A stretch of 64,000 bases of DNA, from NCBI GenBank assembly GCA_947652115.1, contig OX393573.1, forward strand, positions 7,388,421 through 7,452,420, written 5' to 3'. The first letter of the stretch is position 1. Every line of letters begins with the position of its first letter. The notes below the pieces were generated by a model that was not told the DNA's origin, searched no databases, and saw nothing but the letters and a program-made list of their open reading frames with translations. The translations under genes were made by a program, and so were the position numbers. Of the stretch, positions 12,231-23,976 are shown piece after piece. The DNA is from Blastomussa wellsi (Eukaryota; Cnidaria; Anthozoa; Scleractinia; Plerogyridae).

Positions 12231-13089
12231 AGGGTCTGACTGGAGACCAAAAATCTCACGCATTTTACTGAAAAAAGTTGTCAGGTATACGTTAGTAGTT
12301 TGACACCTGTAATTTGCAATTTGTTTACTCTGTGTGGTTTTGTCTGCTCATTTAGTTCGCTCTGGAAAGACAAGGTTTAGCATTTCCATGACAATGTTGA
12401 TTGCTTGCATATTTGTCACGCCAGTCCCGGTTATTAAATTGATACTGTTGCAAGATGTCATGGTTTCTTATCACAGATATTTGTCTTTGTCCAGCATCAC
12501 TAGAGACTGCTTGTCACCAGAGACTGCTGTAACTCTACTTCGAGATAGCTATAAGTTTGTTTTTTAGAGAGCCGTTCTGTGTCTTAGAAGAAGTATTTCT
12601 TGCATTAATTTTATCGAGCATTTAGTCTTCTGAGCTCAGTATTTAGGTTTTGACCTCCAAATTTGTTCAGACTGTGGTCTACCACGCACAAGTCTGTTGA
12701 CTGTTTTGTGTGTTGTATACTGTATATGCCACTCTGTGGTTTGGTTCTATGGTTTCGTTCATTTTCATTCAGGAAAAATAGGCGGGTCCATGGAGCCAGT
12801 CTAAGTAGGGTGATCCATGGAGCAGGGGTCCATATTTTGTCCTCTCCCTGACTATCCTGTGTGGTTTGATTGAACGAGGACACATTGTTGCAGACACAAT
12901 GTTGCTCATGACGATTTGTTGCATGTGCAAACGCGATAACATTTTTGCCGACACAAAATGTTTCTGAATAAAAAAATTAACCAGAAACGTTTTTTTTGTG
13001 TCTGTGGCAACTACAGGGCAATAATGTCACCATGATGGTATTTCACTTTTCTCTGTTTCTGATGTGTGTTGTTTATTCTTCTGTTGTAG

Positions 13090-13155
13090 GTTCTCATTAC
13101 AGGGATTTTGGGTTATATTGGTGCAAAAGATAACTCAGCTCCAAACAAATGTCTG
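13090..13155 (+). CDS. MS4A-like copy 1, exon 2
   Basis: 22 codons, read in phase 0 between acceptor TTGTAG and donor GTGAGT. They complete the second membrane helix (VLITGILGYIGA) and start a short polar turn ending NKCL. The equivalent exon of copy 2 (49543-49608) has the same length and 17 of 22 identical residues. Confidence 0.85.
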
Positions 13156-15331
13156 GTGAGTTTCAGTGTTTGTTTCTGCTATCTCATTAATTCCTCCACC
13201 CTGGCACTTACAAAGTTCTGAAACGAAATTGTACACTGTTAATACTCTCACACTTTCAACTTGAACAGAATGTTTTCTACTGCCAGTTTATCATGTACTT
13301 ATTGTATATAAACAACTGGTCAACAGGGTGTGCAAAGTATTCAAAATTATACTGAAATTAACAATTGGTTCATGCTTTAGCGTGCTTCATCGAGTTATGA
13401 TGCGGGAAGTTTGGAGAGCACGAAAGAAGTGTAACAGTTGCTCTAGGTTGTAGCCAAGAGCAACTCTAGCTTCTTGAGTGCTCTCCAAACTTCCCAACTG
13501 CACGCCACATCACGCCACATTTTCTGTTTCTGTGAGAGGAAGGCAATTCGAACAAAGCGTCTGAACATAACTACAGCACAGCAGTCATATATCATTTGCA
13601 AATATTTTAAACAAATACGGACAGGCTGGCTGGGATTTGATCCCAGAGCAATGTGAGTATTTTGAATGGTGCAGTTGTTGAAGTGGAAATACAAAGCTGC
13701 ATGCTTGTGACGTTCCCAGTTCTTATGGGCATATTCAACGACGCTGTTTCCCTTAACTTGCTTGTGGATGTTTATGGCGGTGACAGCAAGAGATTGGGGT
13801 CTTTCGGACGGCAAGCTTTTCTAAAGGACTTAGCTGCAGGTGTGAAGGTGCTCATGCTATCAGCGTGCACAATAGGATCATGAAACAAGCTCATGTCATA
13901 GAATTTGATTGCGAATTTACTAGCTACATACAATTAGACTACGAGCCCAAGTTTTCTATGAGCAAAGAAAAATCTTGCCTTCAAAGAGCAATCCGCGTGC
14001 GATCATTTTCTATTGGCGAATAGAAAAAGTCAGCGAACGAATCAGATTCAAGGATTCCCAATAGAACCCAGCTTAATTTCTGCTATTATATTAAATAGGA
14101 AATTATAGGAATGAATGAATAATTATAGACTCTGTTAGTAATAAATGTATTGTACTGTATGCATGCTGTCAAATTTTATTTTTAATTACAAAATTAATAT
14201 TTTTTAAGATAATGTTGTGATACCATGCATTAGTACTGAATCGGGCCAAAATGATCAACAGGAACAATAGCTCTAGATTGTATGTATCAAGTAAATAATT
14301 AAAAGTGTATATTGTACAGCGAAGTAACTATACATGTATGCAATTTGAATGTTGTCTGTATAGTATTTGTTTAATTAAAGGGACACTTTCATAGGGATTT
14401 TTTTGTGCATTTTAGTAAGAAGTTACTAGAATTATGACTAAGCACTTTCGTACAAAAAGGGGCCTAGAAGAAGATATCAAGTACGGAGGGGGGCGTAAGG
14501 GGGGTCCGAAAACCGCAAAACCGCACAGAAATACGCCAAAAACCACAACCCACATCGGATTTTTCCCGAATACCGAAACCGCACGTACATGGAGGCCACA
14601 ATATGAAAGCTGACGTCAGCAAGACTTGTAATATATTCTGATAACATTGTGCGTTAATATTAAACATACCATCATAATGCCAACGGTATATTGTACTACA
14701 CTATTATACTCTATTTACTACTAACCAGTTGCCGACTGTTCTAAAGAGTGTTATCACCGCAGACACTTTTTTCACATAAAACCGCGACTTAAAGGTTGTA
14801 ATAACCGCAAACCGCTTAGTGTTTTAAAACGGCAATACCGCTAGTTACAATAAGAATTACCGCAAAACCACACCAAAAATAACGCAAAACAGCATCACCA
14901 CAAACCCTTACGCCCCCCTCAGTACGTAACTGAACGAAGTGGGAACTGTAATCAGTTTGAAGCTATTTTTTGAAGCCACAAGGGCCAAACTTGAAAATAT
15001 CAACCTGAACTTTTCAAGTTGAGATTCAAAGCTCCTTTTGATTTCAAAATGACATCCCTCCTCTTGTAGCTTCGGTACACTAGCTGACATAGTAATGTTT
15101 AACATTGGTGTATCTATATGTCTTTATTCTCTTCCGTTTTTGAAGTGAGACTTATGACAGTGCCCCTTTATTATAAAATAAACAGAAAAATAATATTGGT
15201 GAGAATTTTCTGTGTGCAAGTTCTCTGTGTACAATAATATTGTACATTTTTAAAAGCCATTTATTGAACCTTATGATCAAACTATTTATTAATTATACTG
15301 CGTCTCTTTTACATTTTGTACCTGTCAACAG
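13156..15331 (+). other. Copy 1 intron 2
   Basis: GT-AG intron. It contains an inverted repeat (13401-13494) with arms GGGAAGTTTGGAGAGCAC, and the 435-bp element at 14486-14920. The minus-strand frame at 13443-13814 lies in repeat sequence and is not supported as a gene. Confidence 0.6.
14486..14920. mobile_element. 435-bp inverted-repeat element with 6-bp target duplication
   Basis: The ends read GAGGGGGGCGTAAGG in both orientations, flanked by AGTACG at 14480-14485 and 14921-14926. The interior is rich in degenerate ACCGCAAAACCGC words. It is non-coding and its superfamily is unknown. Confidence 0.7.
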
Positions 15332-15661
15332 ATTGGATGTTTTATGGGTTTCTCCATCACTGCTTGTGTCATAGCTGGAGCCATGTTCATCTGCTATTGC
15401 ATCACTGTGGCTGATTTTTCCAAGATCCTACGTTGCAAGTCAAGATATTATGACTATAATAAACATCCAAGTTTTAATTCAAAATATTATAGTTACAAGT
15501 ACTGTTACTCGGAAAGCAAAAGAGAAATGGCTGCAAATGGAACTGGCCTAGGTTCCTGTCTGCTTATCTTCTCCACGGTCGAGTTCTTTTTGGCTCTTGC
15601 TTCATCCATCTACTGCTGCAGTAGTATCTGTTACAGTACTCTGTCAGGTGCTGTGGGTACT
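15332..15661 (+). CDS. MS4A-like copy 1, exon 3
   Basis: 110 codons in phase 0 between AACAG and GTAAGT. It encodes TM3 (start IGCFMGFSITACVIAGAMFI), a polar loop very rich in Tyr, Ser and Lys, and TM4 (GLGSCLLIFSTVEFFLALAS) followed by a Cys-rich juxtamembrane stretch. The loop is the part most diverged from copy 2, as expected for an exposed segment. Confidence 0.85.
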
Positions 15662-16306
15662 GTAAGTATCGATGTTTTTTTCTTGAAGCTTAGCAGCTTT
15701 GCCATGTCAATGATGTGGCAGATCTTAACAGAGTGTGAGACATTTCCATTAGGCTAATATAGGCCTAAATAGCATGCACATCGGTTAGAAAAAATATCAC
15801 TCCAGTTAGCCTACAGCTAGCTTAAGGTAGTTTGTGGTTATAGCCTAATAATATGAGGAGCAAGGATTTTGGGCTCACATGATTGGCATGCGTTCTGAGT
15901 TGTGAGAGTGCTGCAAGCCAATCTGGTTAGCCTAAATAACATTCCCAACACTTCAATTTGGTTTTAACATTCTTGTCAGCCTAAAGTTAGGTAGCTATAG
16001 CTTGCAGTAAGCCTAACTATATTACATGTAGGATTCTGAGAGAGGGATTCGCATACCTTCCATGGCTCACATGGCTTGCATACACTACAATTTGGCTGTG
16101 CTATAAGCTTTCGTTCGTAACAATACCAAAGTTCAAAGGTTGAAAACAAAATTAGAATTTGTTACAATTGCCATGTGCATTTTAATACATATAGCTTTCT
16201 TAGCTTCTGAATTGTCACTTTCAAGAAATATTTGAGCTATTTTTATGTATTTGTACATCATACCATGAAATACTGCTGTACTACTATCACAGGAAAGTAC
16301 TGTTTA

Positions 16307-16546
16307 CAGCGCGACGCATCTAAGTGTGGCCACCCAACAAACTTTTTTGACAAGTTAGCCGATCAGAAAGCGTGAATTTGTTAGAGTTGTCCCGCCCCCC
16401 TTTTGAAAGCAGGACAGGTTTTGTGACAACAGCTTTGAACATTGCAAGGAGGCGGGACAGCTCAAACAAATTCGCGCTCTCTGATTGGCTAATTATAACT
16501 TATCAAAAAAGTTGGTTGGGTGGCCACACTTAGGCGCGTCACGCTG
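16307..16546. mobile_element. TA-target inverted-repeat element, copy A (240 bp)
   Basis: Ends CAGCGCGACGC and CAGCGTGACGC (reversed) are flanked by TA. Both continue through GTGTGGCCACCCAACAA. A TA target and CAG start suggest Tc1/mariner-type mobilisation. Relatives are at 55428-55662 and 61415-61647. It lies in intron 3 of copy 1. Confidence 0.7.
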
Positions 16547-17250
16547 TAATATTCCTTTGAACACTAACATAGTTATGAAGATCAGTATGTTAGAACTTTT
16601 AAGCATGACATTTTTGTTGAGCGTAACTGGTGTGACATTTGTCTGCACGCTATTAAGCATTGTGGACTGACCTTGTGGTCTGTCAGCGGGATAATTATAA
16701 GTGTGTTATTGTCACGAATGTGAATCTTTAATGGGAATCTTTTTATGGGGAATAAGCCGTTGAGTTAAAGCCTTTGGAGGCCTCAGTGGTGGAACCTAAT
16801 TTTCTTCCCAACACAGTACACAGACCATGCAGACATAAAGTTAAGAAACTTTGTACAACATAACAAACATGTGCCAATTGCTTTCTTACAAATGGTTTCA
16901 TGCTAAAGTTTCATCTGCAGTCACTAAGAAGAATCACATTTAACTAACTTGTGGTTTTAACTTGCCCAGTCAAAATGGGGCAGTTTAATTTTCCCCTTGT
17001 GCGACTCACTTCTATCTGCAGTTCGGTGAATTTAATAGAAATTAAGTTTTCATTTACAGGTAGCTTTATATATAGTAGTCATAGCCTGCATGCTGACGGA
17101 AATTACTCTATAAAGTAACCGTAACATTACAGACTAAATTTCTGTGTGCATACAGGCTGTTGGAGTCAGTGAAAGGCTTCTCAACCCTGAAAAGTTGTTA
17201 TTTCAATTAGACATATCTAATAACTTAATATTTTTTGAATTTGTTGTTAG

Positions 17251-17409
17251 ACTGTAAGGAGTCAACAAGTTATGTACATTCAGCCCCAGCACATGTACCA
17301 AGGGGCACAGGGAGGTATGATTATTGTTCAGCCAGATGGTACTGCTGTAACAACCATGCCACTGGGATACCAAGTAGCAGGCCAGCAACAAGTTTATATT
17401 CCTCAACAG
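17251..17409 (+). CDS. MS4A-like copy 1, exon 4
   Basis: 53 codons in phase 0 encode a Gln/Met/Gly-rich cytoplasmic tail segment (for example QVMYIQPQHMYQGAQGG and YQVAGQQQVYIPQQ). It is low-complexity and probably flexible. I found no equivalent downstream of copy 2 exon 3. Confidence 0.75.
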
Positions 17410-17431
17410 GTTAGACTAAGTGCTAGCTTAA

Positions 17432-17858
17432 AGTGCACCTAACCCCAAAATATTTTTTGCACTAAAGTAATCCTTTGCACCAGTTCCAAATGCATTGCAC
17501 CTTTCGTTTCTCCCTTTTACAAAATTCAGACTATATATAGCATTTAAAGGCTACAAAACACTGTGCATCATATGTTCCACGACCGAGTCAAAAGGGGCAT
17601 GGGTCTATTCCTGATTTGATGTCACAAACTGATTTCTATCGCATCAAGTCTTTGTAAACATGCATGCAAATCAGTTTGTAATGGCAAATCAGGAATAGAC
17701 CCACGCCCCTTCTGACTCGGTTGTGGAACAAACGATGTACAGTTTGAATGCTATAATTAGTCAGAATTTGGTAAAAAAGAGAAACGAAAGGTGCAATGCT
17801 TTTCAAACTGGTGCAAAGGTTTATTTTAGCCAAAAAAATTTTGGGGGTTAGGTGCACT
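17432..17858. mobile_element. Element flanked by TTAA, ~427 bp, long inverted repeats
   Basis: Inverted ends begin AGTGCACCTAACCCC directly inside TTAA on both sides (17428-17431, 17859-17862). The arms stay similar for about 180 bp through GGTGCAA and GACTCGG words. TTAA targets fit piggyBac-type mobilisation (inference). A second, disrupted copy lies at 48366-48447. Confidence 0.65.
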
Positions 17859-17994
17859 TTAAGGTATCAGGCAACCCACCAGGGCAATCTGCGTGCAGAT
17901 TGTTCTTGCACTCTTTGTTTCAATATAAACCCCTGTTAACCATATACAGTATTTTTTGAAAGCTGAATGATCATGATTACGGCTAATTCCTTTA

Positions 17995-18766
17995 AGGTAG
18001 CCGAACACAGTTTTTGAAACCTGTGTTGCATTTGCCTTTTATTCTAAAAACCGTTGAACTCTAGTTCCCCAAAATTGGCAGGACAAAAGTTAAAAGGATA
18101 GACTTTCGAATTTTGATAGTTACGCTGACGTGTGCGCTGTTGCCATGGTAACGTGACTGGATATAAACATCTATTTAAAATCGGGTTTTGTATATTTGCG
18201 GAAAATTCAGGCGTTAGATTTTCTCTATCGTTTGCCTCAAGCAAACCTGTCACAATACCCACATGCGGACACTATTCTAAAGTAATTTTAACATACCGAT
18301 TTTTAGCTATTCGTCCTTGAAAGTTAACTCCATTATTTACAATTTCCTCTGTCAAATTTTAAAACTTTTGCAACAGCTTTCTATCTTGTTTCCTGAAGTA
18401 TTTGCCTGCCAAATTTGGTGAAATTCTGACGAGCAGTTTTCGAGAAATACGCGTATTTCGGAACGACTGGGCCAAAGCGTTCAATCTCAATTTTTTGACT
18501 AACTACGCATACGCTGCATTTAACTGGGTTCTGACGATACTCACTGTAACACTGAAAAACCCGGCAAATTTGACTTTTTCTGACATACCATTCTAACAAG
18601 ACTTAAGTTTACAACATACTATCATTTTAAGAAAAAAAATGCCTCATATAAAACCGTCTTGGAACAAAAACTTATTACTCTTTCGCCTCCATATTTGTGC
18701 GCGCTGCCTCGCATCAGCACCAACGACTGCAGAGCGCGCACGAAAACTGTGTTCGGCCACATTAAA
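17995..18766. mobile_element. Inverted-repeat element, ends GCCGAACACAGTTTT
   Basis: GGTAGCCGAACACAGTTTTT near 17997 is matched in reverse near 18741-18766. About 770 bp lies between. Boundaries are approximate and no target duplication is clear. Confidence 0.45.
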
Positions 18767-19703
18767 AGGCATAAAACTGTATTGCAGCATTTAAAAAACA
18801 TAGGCACGCAATGCGAGCGAGAGTTATTTTTTTCAGTTTCTGATGTGGATGTTACTGGGTATTTTTCTTTTGGTCAAAACTAGCCCATCCAAAACGAACG
18901 CTCGATGACCAATTGACGGCGTGTGCATTTTAAGTAAATGAGCGCAACGCAAAATACGTTTGACTAGCGAATTCATTCACGACGAAACTTTCCTGTCGAC
19001 CATGAATAATATATCTGTAAAAACTGAAGTAATCAGTTTAATCAATCACTTTACTGCGCATGTTATTCCATTTTTATCAAACAATTTGACTGGTTTCTTG
19101 ATGCAACCCCAAACCTGATTGGATTGATGTACGTCACTAACTTGGGTGTGACGCCTAAAAGTCTAATTTGATTACTTTGCGGTTACACGTGCCGCCACAA
19201 AGTCTGCAGCAATATTTGAGGATTCCATACCACCAATCTTTAGACATACCCACCTACCGCTTGTTGTGACTAAATGCCAATTCTAATTAACAAAGCTATT
19301 TCTACCTGAAAATGAAAAACTCAGAGACTCGATGGACGGTGCAGAATGCAACACCAAATGTGATTCTTAGCCTTTTCTTGACAGCGGTAACACAATACTT
19401 TTGTTTATTTGTAATATGATACTTTTGTTTTTCTTCTAAATGTTGTAACATGATACTTTGTTTTTCCGCATCGCTGATTTTCAACACAAAGCGTCATATT
19501 TTGTGATTTATTAAACATGCACCAAAGTATTTTATCGAAAGACAATAAACGGATCAAATGGAAAAATATATCTTTCGAAAGGATTTTTGAAACGGTCCGT
19601 TGGTACAGCTGGTACATTGTTCCCTGGTTGTTACAAAATTGGTGCTGAAAATCCTGGTGAAAGATTCTGCATATTCAATTACGAATGGCTCGTGAACTAT
19701 TTA

Positions 19704-20145
19704 CAGGGCACAAAATGAACTTTTTTTTCAAGGAGCCATCTGGCTCCTAAATTTTCCAAAGTGGTTGCCAAGACCAAAAAGCTAGGAGCCATTTTTCACG
19801 TGGAAGGTGTCGCCACGGTTGACATTTCATTTCACAATATACAACGTAACATTTAGAAAATCCAAGATGGCGGTTGTTGACATGTTCGGTTCGTAGCACT
19901 CGTGACGATTTTGCTTAGCAGACTTCATCGTTCGCACCACTCCGTCTATCTTAAAGCTTTATTTAGTTTAAAAATACATCAACGTAAGATATACAAAGCC
20001 CAAAGAAAAAAATTTGCCATCACTCTCATTTCCAAAGCCCAAAGAGTTCCGGTCACCAACTTGGCGACTAATTTTTGAATCTTGGTTGCCAGCACAGTAA
20101 TTTTAGTCGCATTGGCGACTGTATTAGGCGCAATTTCGTGCCCTG
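19704..20145. mobile_element. hAT-like non-autonomous element, 442 bp
   Basis: The left end is CAGGGCACAAAATG and the right end, reversed, is CAGGGCACGAAATTG. TATTTA flanks both sides. CAGGG ends are typical of hAT elements. The interior shares GGCGACT/GTTGCCA and GGTCACCAAC words with the element at 48448-49381, so both belong to one family. Confidence 0.6.
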
Positions 20146-20590
20146 TATTTACCAGAGTTGGTACGTCTGTGATGAAAGCTGTTTCTCCGGAATTACTGTA
20201 CCCTGCGTTCTTGAGTATGTGGCCTCTTTTACTTCAAATTCTTAAATGCCGTATGACATCTACTATGTCCTGAAGCAAAGTCTCTGATCATGTCTGATCC
20301 CTCAGATCTACTGATTTCAAACAACTCATCTCCAAGAAATAGGATTAAGCTGCACACATCCACAACTTCAATTTTAACCAAAATTAAAGCTATCATTACT
20401 CAAGTCAGAAACATTTTAAAATTCAACATGGCTCTCATTCACAACTAACGGCGATCAAAAAACAATCCCTCATCCCAAAGCCTCACAGCATGTAAAACTT
20501 CACATCCTCGTACCTTCTTCACCACCATGAAAATTTCCGAGCGGTTTTCAGCTTAAAACCCACACTGAACCTCATTGGTTATTGATAGCA

Positions 20591-20724
20591 TCCTAATTCT
20601 GATTGGTGTGAAATATATCGCTCGTCCATCCATCCATCCATCCATCCATCCATCCATCCACTGAATAGTGACATACATCCGTATGCCGACTAAGAGTTAT
20701 TTTTTTTTGAAAAAATAACTCAAT
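20591..20724 (+). repeat. Dispersed repeat copy 2 with expanded CATC run
   Basis: Same family as 5426-5543. Here the ATCC/CATC microsatellite has about eight units, against about three in the other copy, while the flanks remain near-identical. The tail ends AAATAACTCAAT. Confidence 0.7.
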
Positions 20725-21863
20725 GAGGAGGTTTTTGCAAAGCTAAGTGTTTTCAGTCATTAAGTTCCATGCTCACCAAAAACAAATGGAAGAAAACGAT
20801 TAATATGGCTTTACTTTCTTCACATGTATGTTTGCCTAAAAAACTGTCTCAGAATTTTGGAATGTGTGTTTGTTTTATTTTTTACAAGCAAATATATTCG
20901 GGGATGAGAAATTATTACCACCACCAGTGGAAAATATAGGGTATAACTTTGAAATGAAAAGGAGAATTTAAATTCGCAGACACTGTTTTGTAGGTAAGCT
21001 ATCTGACAATAATTTGGCCAAATTTCAGCCAAATTGGTCCATGGGCTGCCGACCTGGTGTTAAAAATGCATACACAAGTGGCCAAAATATTCATATAGAG
21101 AAGCAAGGAAAAATTGAATTTTGACCGCAATGAGATTAGCAATATCAAGGCTTGTTTTCGCTTCATAACTTCCTGTACAAACAACATCTTTTTGTGGAGA
21201 AAAAAAGAAAGCTATCCCTTAAAGATTTATTGAATCATATAAAAATCCAAAATTATGCAAAATGGTCAATTTTGGGTTGGCTGATACCTAAAAAATCTAA
21301 TTCACTGGGTGGAGCCTGTCGACAAAGGGTTCAAGCCGCCATTCCGCCCCCTTGTAATTTAAGCTGTCAATAATCTTTCACCACATTCCATTAACTATGT
21401 ATGCGCGGATGCATTGGAATGTAAATAGAGTACAAAAATATACACTTTACTCCGGGTTTATCCAGCTCTTTCAACTTTGCAAATTAATCTCCATTGCCTA
21501 TTTTGTAAAAAGCCGTTAACCTGTAATTCTAAAAGAATAACCTCGCCACCGATCTTCAACATTTCCAAAAATAATTAAGAACTAATTGTTGTCCCTGGTC
21601 AAAGCGTGGCCCACGCCCTCGCTGGAAGAGATTTTTTCCAACCTGTTTCCAACCAACCTGTTTCCAACCAAGCTGTTTGTCTTTCACATTCAGTTTCCTT
21701 CCTAGAAGTCGCTGCATGAGCCAGCTGACAGTTGATAGTTTGCTAGAGTTAGTGCATCTCCAGACAAGACCACAAATCGATAATATCAGAGGCGCTTCGT
21801 TTGGTTCACTGGCTGGAATTATATATTCAGCGAAGCGAAAGTAAACACGGAGCGATTCTATAT

Positions 21864-22041
21864 GGCATGTACTAAAACCATGAACACCGGAACACCACAA
21901 AACATGGAACACCGGAACACTCCCAGAACACCCCGGAACACCAGAAATACCATAAAATGCCAATAAATTTCTGGTGTCCCGGGGTGTTCCGGGGGTGTTC
22001 CAGTGTTCCGGTGTTCCGTGCTCCATGTTTTAGTACATGCC
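21864..22041. mobile_element. 178-bp hairpin element with 9-bp target duplication
   Basis: Ends GGCATGTACTAAAACCATG pair almost perfectly. The interior consists of iterated GGAACACC/GGTGTTCC words that also fold back. ATTCTATAT flanks it at 21855-21863 and 22042-22050. The minus-strand frames over it are products of the palindrome, not genes. Confidence 0.75.
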
Positions 22042-23197
22042 ATTCTATATAACGAGGCTGAGCAGCTGAGCCTTTCAATCACAAATCCCAATGAGATGAT
22101 TTTATTTGTTGAGAACTGAACTCAACTGGTTTTCTTTGGTGTGGCGTGATCCGAACTTGTCTCTTCTTAGACCCTAGTGAATAAAATTGTTCTGTTTGTC
22201 GTTTGGGTGCAATACATGTAACTGTCGTGCATTATTCTGCGAATTTACTGAATTTCCTTGCGGCAAACGACTTGACGATAACAAACAACATGCCAAGTTT
22301 CAGCAAGCTTGAACAGGCGTGATTTCCTGGTTCGTCCACAATTCGACAGTCATTGCAAGTCATCTTTATTCGTCTTTTGTTTGGATTCTTAGCACATGAA
22401 GCCAAGTACTTAAATAATTGATATGTTCAGCACTGTCCGTTTGAGCTTTCATGTCGCAACAGTGTTTGTGTGTGGTCAACACAAACTTTGAATTTTCAAG
22501 ATTTGTGTATAAAGTTCTGTTTAAAATTGTTTACCTTGCATGGAAAAAGCTTATTAGTGGTATATATTGTATTTGAGGTCAAAACAGGGCTCGCAATTAA
22601 AAAGAAAAATTTGCAGAGCTTTTCTGTTTGAAGACCATTACTCCAACACGGCTGTTTAAAATTAAAGCCAGCAAAATGCTAGACGGGGCCTTTTTATAGG
22701 CTTGCTCCGCGAGACATCTACGAAATTCCTCAGCGAAAGGCTTTTTAGATCTGTAAACCGCTAATAAACAGCCAGAAGATACCATGTTTACACAACGAGT
22801 TTCAGCGATACACCCATTCTCAGCTAACAGGGACCATTGATGTCACACGCTTTGAGCTTCCTTTTATTTTTTATATCTTACGTTCCATATCACCGAAATG
22901 TATTTTTTTGTGCTCTTATACATCAAAGGAAATACCCTGGAAAATTTCATTGAATAAGCTTTACCGGTTAGTCTTTTGTGAGTATTTTTGTTATCCCAAG
23001 TTGCTGAAAATAGGCTGTCACAAGGCACAAAACGTATTTTCATATCATCGTTAAGCCAGTAAACGCAATGGACTTTCCAGAAAAAATATGCCCATTCTGT
23101 ACACATTACATAGAAGTTTATAAATGTAAGAACTGTAAGCTCTTGTAAGCTTTTGCCTTCCGTGGATATTATCAAAGATGTTGTCCCATGTTTTCAA

Positions 23198-23897
23198 GTA
23201 AATTACGTTACCATTCTTGCAGGGGAAATTACTAACTGACTAATTCTTTATTCTGATATGTTTAAAACGATTTTATATTCATTTTGCCCTTGCATTTGAA
23301 TTTAAGCAAATAAATCAATGGACTGTGCAAACGCCTCGAGAAAACAAAGAAATAAAACACTTCAGTAGCAAAGTGCACGTAAATTACGTTACTGATATTT
23401 ATTCCCATTATTTTCCTTCGGGATACAGCAGACCGGTCACTGGTGTTCAAAAGATATTTGCCCACTAGGAACTTAAGAAATCATATAGCAGTTTTAATGT
23501 CACTGTCATCATACAATCGCAAGAAATGATACAGAAGAAGATGTAAATTACGTTACCGTAACGTAATTTACCAAAGCCGGGGTTGTCGCGTGACAAAGGA
23601 ATTTCGTGAAGTAAATAGCGTGATTCCAAAGGTCAGAGTAAATTTGCATAAAAATGACGCGAGCAAACCCTTTCCAACGTGCTCAGTCGTGTCAACCGGG
23701 AGTCACTGTCAAGCAAAACGTCTGTGAATGACTGAATGAACAAATGTGTATACTTTGAGGTAAATTCATGTTAATTATATTTTTCTTCTACTGAGTGAGC
23801 TGTAATTGAGGAACACGGAGAAAAAATACTTAGGCGATGGTTTATTCGAATGCATTGTTCGTCTATTGTTCTTGGTCTGATCGGTAACGTAATTTAC
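23198..23897. repeat. Left cluster of subterminal sites GTAAATTACGTTAC (five copies)
   Basis: Direct copies start at 23198, 23379 and 23543; reverse copies are at 23558-23571 and 23884-23897. The copies at 23543 and 23558 form a perfect 29-nt palindrome around one C. Three more copies start at 27817, 28169 and 28191. They are likely transposase-binding sites. Confidence 0.7.
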
Positions 23898-23976
23898 AAC
23901 AAATTATGTTCACGATTGGGATAAGAAAAACGCCTTCTAGGCTGCCGGATTGTTTTGTTTATCATAAATATACAAT

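Larger units (their letters stand above)
8604..13089 (+). other. Copy 1 intron 1 (repeat-rich)
   Basis: GT-AG intron. It holds ATGATAG-type inverted repeats (8797-8951), a run of near-repeats of TGGACC (9046-9112), an ~80-bp direct repeat (10273-10340 and 10946-11030), and a degenerate array of GGAAATCTTTGG-like units (12070-12230). I see no coding region inside. Confidence 0.6.

Noticed and set aside
13443..13814. 123-residue minus-strand frame in intron 2
   Set aside because: It lies on an inverted repeat and interspersed sequence; there is no domain and no paralogue in the other gene.
21556..22091. Minus-strand frames up to 156 residues
   Set aside because: They read through a 178-bp palindromic element and its GGTGTTCC repeats; the pattern is nucleotide repetition, not protein conservation.
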